DNA of 64,000 nucleotides from the NCBI RefSeq assembly GCF_002723615.1, contig NZ_KZ304958.1, positions 78,802-142,801 on the forward strand. The letters run 5' to 3'. The notes beneath the pieces are model-generated. The model was given only the letters and a program-made list of their open reading frames with translations. It ran no database searches and was not told the origin of the DNA. A program made the translations under genes and the position numbers. Below, in pieces: positions 54,792-63,160 of this stretch. Position 1 is the stretch's first letter, and the number at the start of each line of letters is the position of its first letter. Source of the DNA: Limimaricola cinnabarinus. Lineage in GTDB: Bacteria; Pseudomonadota; Alphaproteobacteria; Rhodobacterales; Rhodobacteraceae.

Positions 54792-55041
54792 TGGCGGCGG
54801 GCATGCATGGGCGAAGCCCCTGCCGATCCCGCCCGCCATGAAGCCGAATGCCTTGGGCCCACCGACTGACCGGCACCCGACGAGGGGGCGCGCCCGCCAG
54901 CGCCGCGCTGCTGTTTTGGCCGCCCCCTCCCCGCTCGCGCGATGGTGCATTGCAAGAGATCCGGTTGTGAGAAATTCAACATTCAAATCTTTCAGACAAT
55001 GAACTAAGCGGGGCGGCAGGCTTCAGGACGAAGGCGGGCCG

Positions 55042-55497
55042 ATGACCGACAAGGACGAGATCGATGGCGGTGGCGGCGACATGCTGCTTGGCGTGGTGCT
55101 GCTGTACTGGACCCTGCACGAGCGGCTCGAATGTCTCGAACCGGAGCTGTCGAAGCAGGAGCGCGTGTTCCTCGTCCGGCTGTCGGTGCCGCGCCGCATG
55201 GGCGATCTGGCGCGGCTGATGCAGGCGCTGCCCTCGACCGTCACCGCGCTGGCCGACGGGCTGGAGGCGCGCGGGCTGATTTCGCGCCGCCGCGATCCCG
55301 AGGACCGCCGCGCCTGGCTTCTGGAGCTGACCGAGGCGGGCCACGCGCGGCGCGACGGAATGCTGGCCCATGTCGAGCGCGCGATGCGCGAGACGACCGG
55401 GCTGCCCGCGGCCGATTTCGACCGCTTCGCCGAGCTGCTCACCCGTATCAGAGATCACATCCGGGCCGATGGCCTGCCCAAGGAATTGCCGTTTTGA
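55042..55497 (+). CDS. MarR-family regulator
   Basis: A 151-residue winged-helix protein with ARLMQALPSTVTALADGLEARGLISRRRDPEDRRAWLLELTEAG, the classic MarR recognition helix and wing, between N- and C-terminal dimerisation helices. It is directly upstream of and overlapping (TTGA) the membrane fusion protein gene, so it very likely represses the RND pump operon in response to an aromatic or drug-like ligand. Translation starts at the ATG after GGACGAAGG; a longer minus-strand frame over this region is not supported. Confidence 0.87.
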   Translation: MTDKDEIDGGGGDMLLGVVLLYWTLHERLECLEPELSKQERVFLVRLSVPRRMGDLARLMQALPSTVTALADGLEARGLISRRRDPEDRRAWLLELTEAGHARRDGMLAHVERAMRETTGLPAADFDRFAELLTRIRDHIRADGLPKELPF

Positions 55498-56534
55498 CCC
55501 GTTTCATCGCCCTTCTGCTCATCCTGCTGCCCCTGTCGCTCACCGCGCAGGAGGCCCCGCCCCGCCCGGTCAAGCTGATGGTGCTCGGCTCCGCCGACAC
55601 CGCGCTCACCCGCGAATTCTATGGCCAGGTCGCGGCGCGGCAGACGGTCGACATCGCCTTTCAGGTCGGCGGGCAGCTGGTCGAATTTCCCGTGATCGAG
55701 GGCCAGACCCTGCCCGAGGGCGCTCTCGTCGCCCGGCTCGACCCCGAGCCGTTCGAGCTGGCGCTGGAACAGGCGAAGCTGCGGCAGGCACAGGCGCGCC
55801 GCGATCTCGACCGGCTGACGCAGCTCAGCCGCTCCACCGTCAGCGAGGCGGCGCAGGAAGACGCGCGCACCAATGCCGAGCTGGCCGAGGTGGCGCTGCG
55901 CGATGCCGAGCGCGCGCTCTCCAAGGCGACGCTCAGCGCGCCCTTCGAGGCGCTGGTGGCCGAGCGGCTGGTCGCCAATTTCACCACCGTCGGGGTCGGC
56001 ACGCCGATCGTGCGGCTGCACGACATGTCCGAGCTTCGGGTTGAGGTCGAGGTGCCCGAGATCCTGTTCCAGCGCGCCGGCCGCGAGACCGATGTCGAGA
56101 TCAGCGCGAGGCTGCCCGGCCGTCCCGGCAGCTATCCGCTGGAAATCCGCGAATACACCTCCGACGCCACCGCCGTCGGCCAGAGCTTCGGCCTGACCCT
56201 CGCCTTCGACGCCGACACCGCGCCCGACGTGCTGCCCGGCTCCTCGGTCACGGTCACCGCGACGCTGGCCGAAGGCGCGCGGGGCCTGCCCGTGCCGACC
56301 GCGGCGCTGGTGCCCGGACCGGATGGCAGCGTCTCGGTCATGCGCTTTGCGCCCGAAGACGGAGAGGAGGGGCTGGGCCGCCTTGAGCGGACCGCGGTCG
56401 AGGTCGAGGTGGCCGATGACGGCGGCTTCGTGATCACGGGCGGGCTCGCGCCGGGGGCCGAGATCGTCGCCGCCGGGGCGGCCACGCTCGAAGACGGCCA
56501 GACGGTGCGCCGCTTTGCCGGCTTTCCGCAGTAA
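55494..56534 (+). CDS. RND efflux periplasmic adaptor (membrane fusion protein), TTG start
   Basis: A 346-residue adaptor. TTG at 55494 overlaps the MarR stop, and AAGGA lies 8-9 bases upstream; no in-frame ATG fits the signal sequence. The signal peptide (FIALLLILLPLSLTA) has no lipobox cysteine, so the mature protein is probably not a lipoprotein. Downstream are the barrel-sandwich region (DIAFQVGGQLVEFPVIEGQTLPEGALVARLDPEPFELAL), a coiled-coil hairpin (about 75-140) and ATLSAPFEALVAERLVANFTTVGVGTPIVRL. It bridges the inner-membrane pump to an outer-membrane channel, which is not encoded here. Confidence 0.87.
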   Translation: MTRFIALLLILLPLSLTAQEAPPRPVKLMVLGSADTALTREFYGQVAARQTVDIAFQVGGQLVEFPVIEGQTLPEGALVARLDPEPFELALEQAKLRQAQARRDLDRLTQLSRSTVSEAAQEDARTNAELAEVALRDAERALSKATLSAPFEALVAERLVANFTTVGVGTPIVRLHDMSELRVEVEVPEILFQRAGRETDVEISARLPGRPGSYPLEIREYTSDATAVGQSFGLTLAFDADTAPDVLPGSSVTVTATLAEGARGLPVPTAALVPGPDGSVSVMRFAPEDGEEGLGRLERTAVEVEVADDGGFVITGGLAPGAEIVAAGAATLEDGQTVRRFAGFPQ

Positions 56535-56546
56535 GGGGCAGGACAG

Positions 56547-59500
56547 ATGACCATCGCGCGCGCCTCCATCGAAAAGCCGATCCTCACATGGCTTTTGATC
56601 CTCGGCTGCCTGCTCGGCGGGCTGTGGGGCTTTGCCACGCTGGGCCGGCTCGAAGACCCGGCCTTCACCATCAAGCAGGCGGTGATCTCCACCAGCTACC
56701 CCGGCGCCTCGGCCGAGCAGGTCGCGCGGGAGGTGTCCGAGCCACTCGAATCCGCGATCCAGCAGATGGGCGAGATCGACCGGATCACCTCGGTGAACCG
56801 GCCCAATCACTCGCTGATCGAGGTCGAGGTGAAATCGACCTATGGCGGCGAGGCCCTGCCCGACATCTGGACCAAGCTGCGCGCGCGGGTGAACGACGCG
56901 GCCCGCAGCCTGCCCTCGGGCGTCGCCGCGCCGGTGGTCAATGACAGCTTCGGCGACGTGTTCGGCCTCTACTACGCCGTCACCGCGCCGGGCTATTCGG
57001 ATGCCGAGATCCACCGCCTCGCCAACTGGCTGCGGCGCGAGCTGCTGGCGGTCGAGGGGGTGGCGGATGTCGATCTCGCCGGCCTGCCGCAGGAGGCGAT
57101 CTTCGTCGAGCCGGAGCTGGCGCTTTCGGTGGCGCAGAACCTGCCCGCGCAGGCGGTGGTCGGCGCGCTGGCGACGGCGGATTCGGTCGTGCCCGCGGGT
57201 TCGGTCGAAACCAATGGCCAAAGGGTGCTGATCGAGGCGCCCGAAGGCTCCGACAGCGTCTCCGAGATTTCCGGCCTTTCGGTCGGGGTCGGCGGCGAGG
57301 TGCTCAACCTCTACGACGTGGCGCAGGTGCATCGCGGCCGGGTCGAGCAGCCCTCGCTGATCCTGCGCCATGACGGGACCGAGGCCTTCACCTTCGGCGT
57401 GGCGGGGCTCTCCACCGAGAACATCGTCGCCGTCGGCCACCGCGTCGACGACCGCCTCGCCGAGCTCTTCGCCGAGATCCCGGCAGGGGTCGAGCTCGAA
57501 CCGATCTACCAGCAGCACCTCGTGGTCGAGGAGGCGTCGAACGCCTTTCTGGTGAATCTCGCCATGTCGGTCGCCATCGTGGTCGGCGTGCTGGCGCTGT
57601 TCATGGGCTGGCGCGCGGCTGTCGTGGTGGGCGCGACCTTGCTGCTCACCGTGGTCGGCACGCTGTTCTTCATGGCGGTCTTCGCGATCGAGATGGAGCG
57701 GATCTCGCTCGGCGCGCTGATCATCGCCATGGGCATGCTGGTCGACAATGCGATCGTCGTGGCCGAGGGGATGCAGATCGCCATGCAAGGCGGAAAATCC
57801 TCGCGCGAGGCGGCGGCCGAGACGGCCGGCAAGACGCAGATCCCGCTTCTGGGCGCCACGGTGATCGGTATCATGGCCTTTGCGGGCATCGGGTTGTCGC
57901 CCGACGCCACGGGCGAATTCATGTTCTCGCTCTTTGCCGTCATCGGCATCTCGCTTCTGCTGAGCTGGGTGCTGGCGATCACGGTGACGCCGCTCTTGGG
58001 CCATTACCTCTTCAAGCGCGGTACGGCGGGCGGCGCGGGGGCCTATGACGGCGCGCTGTTTCGCGGCTATGCGGCGGTGCTGCGCGGCGCGATCAAGGGC
58101 CGCTGGCTGGTGATCCCGGCGCTGGTGGCGATCACCGTGGTCTGCTTTGCGGGCTTCGGCCAGATCCGGCAGCAGTTCTTCCCCAACTCCAACACGCCGC
58201 TGTTCTTCGTGCATTACAAGCTGCCGCAGGGCAGCACGATCCACCAGACCTCGGAGGATCTCGCATTGGTCGAGGACTGGCTCTCGGAGCGCGAGGAGGT
58301 GGTCTCCTACACCAGCTATGCCGGTCAGGGTGCGACGCGCTTCATGCTGACCTATGCCGCCGAAAAGGCCAATCCGAGCTATGGGCACATGATCATCCGC
58401 ACCAAAGGCATCGAGGAGATCCCGGCGCTGCAGGAGGATCTCGAAGCCTTCGGCCGCGCGGCGCTGCCCGCGGGCGAGTTCCGCACGCGGCGGCTGGTCT
58501 TCGGGCCGGGCGGCGGCGATCCGATCGAGGCGCGGATCTCGGGCCCCGACCCTCGGGTGCTGCGCGAGATCGGTAAGGAGATCATCGCCGCCCTCGAAGG
58601 GGCCTCGCCCGATATCCTCGACCCGCGCACCGACTGGCGCGAGCCCGAGCTGGTGCTGCGCCCCGACTACGCCACCGACCGCGCGCAAAGCGCGGGCATC
58701 AGCCGCGACGACGTGGCCAATGCGCTGCGCTTTGCCACCGACGGCGTCGCGGGCGGCGTCTACCGCGAGGGCGACCGGCTCATCCCGATCACCGTGCGCC
58801 TGCCACGCGACGCCACCTCCGACCTGCGCGACCAGCCGGTCTGGTCCGAGACCGGCCAGCATTTCCTGCCCATCGAACAGGTGATCGACGGGTTGGGCTA
58901 CGAGGTGCAGAACACGCTGGTGCATCGCCGCGACCGGGTGCCCACCCTCACCGTCGGCGCCGACATCCCGCCCGAGCGCACCGCGGCCGAGGTCTTCACC
59001 CAAGTGCGCGCCGCGGTCGAGGCGATCGAGGTGCCGCCGGGCTATGCGCTCGACTGGGGCGGCGAATTCGAATCCTCCAGCGACGCGCAGGAAAGCCTCG
59101 GCCGGCAGCTGCCGCTCAGCCTTCTGGTGATGGTGCTGATCTCGGTGCTGCTGTTCAACGCGATCAGGCAGCCGGTCATCATCTGGCTTCTGGTGCCGAT
59201 GTCGGTCAACGGCGTGGTGATCGGGCTGCTCGGGACCGGCCTGCCCTTCACCTTCACCGCGCTTCTGGGCCTCTTGTCGCTGTCGGGGATGCTGATCAAG
59301 AACGGCATCGTTCTGGTCGAGGAGATCGACCTGGTGCGCGCCGAAGGGGTCGAGCTGCGCGAGGCGATCGTCACCGCCTGCGTGTCGCGTCTGCGGCCGG
59401 TGGTGCTGGCGGCGGCGACGACGATCCTCGGGATGCTGCCGCTCCTGTCGGATGCCTTCTTCGTGTCGATGGCGGTGACGATCATGGGCGGTCTGGCCTT

Positions 59501-59603
59501 TGCCAGCGTGCTGACGCTGATCGCGGCGCCGGTGTTCTACTACGTCTTCTTCGCCCGCTCGGAAAAGCGGGCGAGACGGCAGGCGCAGCCCCTGCCCGCC
59601 TGA
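56547..59603 (+). CDS. RND-family efflux pump, inner-membrane subunit
   Basis: A 1018-residue RND transporter with twelve expected membrane helices and two large periplasmic loops. Hallmarks are RASIEKPILTWLLILGCLLGG at the start and GALIIAMGMLVDNAIVVAEGMQ around helix 4, with the conserved aspartate. TGEFMFSLFAVIGISLLLSWVLAITVTPLLGHY, and LLSLSGMLIKNGIVLVEEID in the second half are also present. It is proton-driven and probably exports toxic aromatics or drugs. A GGGCAGGA region precedes the ATG, 12 bases after the adaptor. A perfect hairpin covers its stop codon. Confidence 0.93.
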   Translation: MTIARASIEKPILTWLLILGCLLGGLWGFATLGRLEDPAFTIKQAVISTSYPGASAEQVAREVSEPLESAIQQMGEIDRITSVNRPNHSLIEVEVKSTYGGEALPDIWTKLRARVNDAARSLPSGVAAPVVNDSFGDVFGLYYAVTAPGYSDAEIHRLANWLRRELLAVEGVADVDLAGLPQEAIFVEPELALSVAQNLPAQAVVGALATADSVVPAGSVETNGQRVLIEAPEGSDSVSEISGLSVGVGGEVLNLYDVAQVHRGRVEQPSLILRHDGTEAFTFGVAGLSTENIVAVGHRVDDRLAELFAEIPAGVELEPIYQQHLVVEEASNAFLVNLAMSVAIVVGVLALFMGWRAAVVVGATLLLTVVGTLFFMAVFAIEMERISLGALIIAMGMLVDNAIVVAEGMQIAMQGGKSSREAAAETAGKTQIPLLGATVIGIMAFAGIGLSPDATGEFMFSLFAVIGISLLLSWVLAITVTPLLGHYLFKRGTAGGAGAYDGALFRGYAAVLRGAIKGRWLVIPALVAITVVCFAGFGQIRQQFFPNSNTPLFFVHYKLPQGSTIHQTSEDLALVEDWLSEREEVVSYTSYAGQGATRFMLTYAAEKANPSYGHMIIRTKGIEEIPALQEDLEAFGRAALPAGEFRTRRLVFGPGGGDPIEARISGPDPRVLREIGKEIIAALEGASPDILDPRTDWREPELVLRPDYATDRAQSAGISRDDVANALRFATDGVAGGVYREGDRLIPITVRLPRDATSDLRDQPVWSETGQHFLPIEQVIDGLGYEVQNTLVHRRDRVPTLTVGADIPPERTAAEVFTQVRAAVEAIEVPPGYALDWGGEFESSSDAQESLGRQLPLSLLVMVLISVLLFNAIRQPVIIWLLVPMSVNGVVIGLLGTGLPFTFTALLGLLSLSGMLIKNGIVLVEEIDLVRAEGVELREAIVTACVSRLRPVVLAAATTILGMLPLLSDAFFVSMAVTIMGGLAFASVLTLIAAPVFYYVFFARSEKRARRQAQPLPA

Positions 59604-59613
59604 GGCGGGCAGG
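59591..59613. terminator. stop-codon-spanning hairpin after the RND gene
   Basis: CCTGCCCGCC-TGA-GGCGGGCAGG is a perfect 10-bp stem whose 3-base loop is the stop codon itself. It has no T-run and is followed by G-rich sequence. It may protect the message end or act as a Rho-dependent signal between this gene and the convergent GntR gene. Confidence 0.5.
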
Positions 59614-59647
59614 GCCGGGGCGGGGCGGGCCAAGGCGGGCCGGGGGT

Positions 59648-60358
59648 CTAGATCCGGTCCGCCGCGTGCGCGGCCTCGGCTTCGGCCGCGCGGGCCTGCA
59701 GCACCTCGCGCCCGACGCGGCCTATGCCGTCCTCGATATCCGCCTCGATCGCCTGCGCCAGCGCGGCGGCATCGCGGCGGCGCAGCGCGGCCAGGATCTC
59801 CTTGTGGCGGTCGATCAGGTAGAACTGGTCGAAGGCGTGGATCATCTGCCGCTGGAACGGCCCCAGCTGCAGCCAGACGCTCTCGATCACCGGCATGACC
59901 GTCTGGTGCGGGTTCGCCATGTAGAGCATGCGGTGAAAGCCGTGGTTCAAGATGGTGAGCGCGTCGAACTCGCGGCTCTGCACGTAATCGTCCATCTGGT
60001 CGTCGATCTCGCGCATCCGGTCGATCAGAACCTCCGAAACGAACGGCAGGGCGCGCCGCGCGGCGTGGCATTCGAGCGTCATGCGCAGGCTCAGGATCTC
60101 CTCGAGCCGCGGCGCGGTCATCACCGGGATCGAGATCCGGCGGTTGCCTAAGAGCTCGATCGCCCGCTCCGAGCTCAGCCGGCGCAACGCCTCGCGCACC
60201 GGGGTGGGCGACAGTTCGAGATACTCCGCCAGCCCGCGGATCGTCAGGGTGCTTTCGGGCTGCACCGCCCCCACCATGATCGCGTTGCGCAGCCGCGCAT
60301 GGACGTATTCCTGCGTGGTCATGGTCGGGTGGCGGGGGATCTCCGGCAAATCGAACAT
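59648..60358 (-). CDS. GntR-family regulator with FCD domain
   Basis: A 236-residue FadR/FCD-type GntR protein from the ATG at 60358; a GTG at 60403 would extend it by 15 residues, and neither start has a strong ribosome site. The winged helix-turn-helix is TMTTQEYVHARLRNAIMVGAVQPESTLTIRGLAEYLELSPTPVREALRRLSSERAIELLGNRRI. The FCD domain includes EEILSLRMTLECHAARRA and LNHGFHRMLYM, the usual metal or ligand site. It is divergent from the glutamylpolyamine synthetase operon across an AT-rich spacer and probably controls it. Confidence 0.85.
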   Translation of the reverse strand: MFDLPEIPRHPTMTTQEYVHARLRNAIMVGAVQPESTLTIRGLAEYLELSPTPVREALRRLSSERAIELLGNRRISIPVMTAPRLEEILSLRMTLECHAARRALPFVSEVLIDRMREIDDQMDDYVQSREFDALTILNHGFHRMLYMANPHQTVMPVIESVWLQLGPFQRQMIHAFDQFYLIDRHKEILAALRRRDAAALAQAIEADIEDGIGRVGREVLQARAAEAEAAHAADRI

Positions 60359-60403
60359 CGGCGTCTCGGTCGGTCCTGTGGCATCATACGGCGTGATTGA
60401 CAC

Positions 60404-60471
60404 ATGAAGGGAATGATGTCTTTCTCGAAAATGATATCACATAATGCAGAATAGTATACCGCAGGATCCCC
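60404..60471. promoter_or_regulatory. AT-rich divergent promoter region of the GntR / puuA-like genes
   Basis: The 68-base spacer contains the palindrome TGATATCA and CATAAT and GTATAC steps, unlike the surrounding GC-rich DNA. A FadR-type site and the promoter for the synthetase gene are likely here; no exact -35/-10 pair is claimed. Confidence 0.4.
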
Positions 60472-61824
60472 ATGAGTCTGACCCCTTCCCTTCAGGCCGA
60501 TACGCCACAGGAGATGGAGCTGGAGAACATCTTCGGCTGCGTCTGCGATCTGAACGGCGTGCTGCGCGGCAAGCGGATGCCGGCGGACCAGCTCGACAAG
60601 GTGATGGCCGGATCGGTGCGGATGCCGCTGTCGATCGTCGGGCTCGACATCTGGGGCGAGGACATCGAGGGCGGCGCCATGGTGTTCGAGACCGGCGATG
60701 CCGACGGCATCTGCATGCCGACCGGGCGCGGCGCCATGCCGATGAGCTGGACCCGCAAGCCCACGGCGCTGATCCCGCTGTGGATGACCGAAGAGGGCGG
60801 CGCGCCCTTCCTTGGCGATCCGCGCCGGGCGCTGGCCAATGTGGTCGACCGCTTCAAGGCGCATGGGCTGACCCCGGTGGTGGCGACCGAGCTGGAATTC
60901 TACCTCTTCGATCCGACCGACGACCTGCCCGCCCCGCCCTGCTCGCCGATCACCGGCAAGCGGCTGATGTCGGACGGGGCGCTGTGCCTCGACGAGCTGG
61001 AGCATTTCGACGCCTTTCTCAACGACGTCTACGCCGCCTGCCTGAGCCAAGGCATCCCGGCCGACAGCGCCATTTCCGAAAACGGCGCGGGGCAGTTCGA
61101 GATCAACATGCGCCATCTCGCCGACCCGATGCGCGCCGCCGACGACGCGCTCTTGTTCAAGCGGGTGGTGCGCGGCATCGCGCGCCAGCACGGCTTCGGC
61201 GCGACCTTCATGGCCAAGCCCTACGGCGACCGCGCCGGCTCGGGCTTTCACGTCCACATGTCGCTGGCCGATGCCGAGGGGCGCAATCTCTTCGACAATG
61301 GCGGCGATGACGGCACGCCGATGATGCTCAATGCCGTGGCGGGGCTTCTGGAGACGATCCAGCAGAACGCGCTGACCTTCGCGCCGCATGAGAACAGCTT
61401 CCGCCGCCTGCTGCCGGGCGCGCATGCGCCCTCCAACGTCGCCTGGGGCTATGAGAACCGCACCGCGGCGATCCGCATTCCGGGCGGCGAGAGCCGCGCC
61501 CGGCGGATCGAGCACCGCGTCGCCGGGGCCGATGCCAACCCCTATCTCGTTCTGGCCTCGGTGCTGGGCGGCGCGCTTCTGGGGATCGAGCGCGAGCTGA
61601 CGCCGCCGCCCGCGATCACCGGCGATGCCTACAGCCTCGACCTGCCGCATCTGCCGCTCGACTGGGCGACCGCGATCCGCACCTTCCAGAACGGCGCGCT
61701 GGTGCCCGAGATCTATTCGCGGCGGCTGCAGCGCATGTTCGTCGAGTGCAAGAAACAGGAACAGGCCCGCTTCAACCGCCACGTCACCGAACTGGAATTC
61801 CACAGCTATCTGGAGATCGTCTGA
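60472..61824 (+). CDS. puuA: glutamine synthetase-family ligase, gamma-glutamylputrescine synthetase-like
   Basis: A 450-residue type I-like glutamine synthetase-fold enzyme. It has the family's metal and ATP segments VVATELEFYLFDP, SENGAGQFEINM, TFMAKPYGDRAGSGFHVHMSL and the C-terminal YENRTAAIRIPGGESRARRIEHRVAGADANPYLVLASVLGG. It lacks the adenylylation-loop context of GlnA and is directly followed by a PuuB-like oxidase (TGATG) and a putrescine-type binding protein. This supports ATP-dependent ligation of glutamate to a polyamine or another amine. An ethanolamine or other amine substrate remains possible. Confidence 0.85.
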   Translation: MSLTPSLQADTPQEMELENIFGCVCDLNGVLRGKRMPADQLDKVMAGSVRMPLSIVGLDIWGEDIEGGAMVFETGDADGICMPTGRGAMPMSWTRKPTALIPLWMTEEGGAPFLGDPRRALANVVDRFKAHGLTPVVATELEFYLFDPTDDLPAPPCSPITGKRLMSDGALCLDELEHFDAFLNDVYAACLSQGIPADSAISENGAGQFEINMRHLADPMRAADDALLFKRVVRGIARQHGFGATFMAKPYGDRAGSGFHVHMSLADAEGRNLFDNGGDDGTPMMLNAVAGLLETIQQNALTFAPHENSFRRLLPGAHAPSNVAWGYENRTAAIRIPGGESRARRIEHRVAGADANPYLVLASVLGGALLGIERELTPPPAITGDAYSLDLPHLPLDWATAIRTFQNGALVPEIYSRRLQRMFVECKKQEQARFNRHVTELEFHSYLEIV

Positions 61825-63125
61825 TGGCCGCATCCTATGCCGGCGACGGCCGCCACACCGGCTCCTACTACGCCGCCTCCGCCAACCCCGCGCCCGAGCG
61901 CCCGCCACTTGCGGGCGACCATGACACCGAGATCTGCGTCGTCGGCGCGGGCTATAGCGGGCTGTCGACCGCGCTGCACCTCGCCGAAAAGGGCCACCGC
62001 GTCACCATCCTCGAGGGCGCGCGCGTCGGCTGGGGCGCGTCGGGGCGCAATGGCGGGCAGATCGTCAACGGGCTCAACGCCTCGCTCTCGACCATCGAGA
62101 AGCGCTATGGCCGCGACACCGCGAGTTTCGTGGCCAGCCTCGTGCAGGAGGGCGGCGAGATCATCCGCGAGCGGGTGGCGCGCTACGACATCAAGTGTGA
62201 CCTGAAGCAGGGCAACATCTTCACCGCCATCACGCCCGCCCACATGCGCGAGCTGGAGGCGCGGCAGAAGCACTGGCGCTCCTTCGGCATCGACAACCAG
62301 GTGATGCTCGACAAGGCGGCCTTGCGCGATCACATCGGCTCGGAGTTCTACGCGGGCGGTCTTCTCGACACCACCGGTGGGCATATCCATCCCCTGAACC
62401 TCGCGCTTGGCGAGGCGGCGGCGGTGGAGAAGAACGGCGGCGTGATCCACGAGATGTCGCCCGTCATCTCGGTCGACAGCCACGCCGCGCGGCCCGTGGT
62501 CAGGACCGAGAAGGGCTCGGTCACCTGCGACCGGCTGGTGCTGTGCGGCAATGCCTATCTGGGCCATGTCGTGCCGGAACTCGCACCCCGCGTCATGCCG
62601 GTCTCGACGCAGGTCATGGCGACCGAGCCGCTCTCCGAGGATCTGGCCGCCGAGCTGCTGCCCCGCGATGAATGCGTCGAGGACGTGCGCTACATCCTCG
62701 ACTACTACCGCCTTTCTGCCGACAAGCGGATGCTGTTCGGCGGCGGCACGGTCTATGGCGGCACCGACCCGAAGGACATCAAGTCCAAGCTCAAGCGCAA
62801 CATGGACAAGGTCTTTCCGCAGCTGAAATCGGCGAAGATCGACTACGCCTGGTCGGGCAATTTCGCGTTGTCCTTCAGCCGGGTGCCGCAGATGGGGCGG
62901 ATCGGCGCCAACACCTATTTCGCGCATGGCTATTCGGGCCATGGCGTCACCGGCTCGCACACTTTCGGCCGCATCCTCGCCGAAGCGATCCATGGCGACG
63001 CCGCGCGCTTCGACGTCTTCGCGGGCCTGCCATGGATACCGTTCCCCGGCGGGCGCGCGCTGCGCGTGCCCTATTCGGTAATGGGCAGCTGGTATTACGG
63101 CCTGCGCGACAGGCTGGGGATCTGA
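61824..63125 (+). CDS. puuB: gamma-glutamylputrescine oxidase-like FAD oxidoreductase
   Basis: A 433-residue DAO-superfamily flavoprotein. The FAD motif is ICVVGAGYSGLSTALHLAEKGHRVTILEGARVGWGASGRNGGQIVNG, where the GASGRNGG loop is characteristic of PuuB-type oxidases. NFALSFSRVPQMGRIGANTYFAHGYSGHGVTGSHTFGRILAEAI closes the fold. It would oxidise the gamma-glutamyl amine to the aldehyde with release of ammonia and peroxide. The start overlaps the synthetase stop. The conserved FAD-linking segment and the neighbour set are the main support. Confidence 0.87.
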   Translation: MAASYAGDGRHTGSYYAASANPAPERPPLAGDHDTEICVVGAGYSGLSTALHLAEKGHRVTILEGARVGWGASGRNGGQIVNGLNASLSTIEKRYGRDTASFVASLVQEGGEIIRERVARYDIKCDLKQGNIFTAITPAHMRELEARQKHWRSFGIDNQVMLDKAALRDHIGSEFYAGGLLDTTGGHIHPLNLALGEAAAVEKNGGVIHEMSPVISVDSHAARPVVRTEKGSVTCDRLVLCGNAYLGHVVPELAPRVMPVSTQVMATEPLSEDLAAELLPRDECVEDVRYILDYYRLSADKRMLFGGGTVYGGTDPKDIKSKLKRNMDKVFPQLKSAKIDYAWSGNFALSFSRVPQMGRIGANTYFAHGYSGHGVTGSHTFGRILAEAIHGDAARFDVFAGLPWIPFPGGRALRVPYSVMGSWYYGLRDRLGI

Positions 63126-63160
63126 CGACGGCTATCATCGAGGCTTCAGGGAGGAACGCC

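Noticed and set aside
50467..54876. Very long open frame on the minus strand opposite pccA and mcm
   Set aside because: It lies wholly antisense to well-conserved genes, has no family motifs and is explained by third-position GC bias, which removes stop codons from the antisense frame.
54621..54986. Minus-strand frame overlapping the mcm end and the following spacer
   Set aside because: More than one third overlaps mcm in antisense and the free part has no recognisable domain.
55455..60071. Another very long minus-strand frame opposite the RND operon
   Set aside because: It reads through the adaptor, pump and part of the GntR gene with a repetitive Arg/Asp/His-rich composition typical of GC-rich antisense frames.
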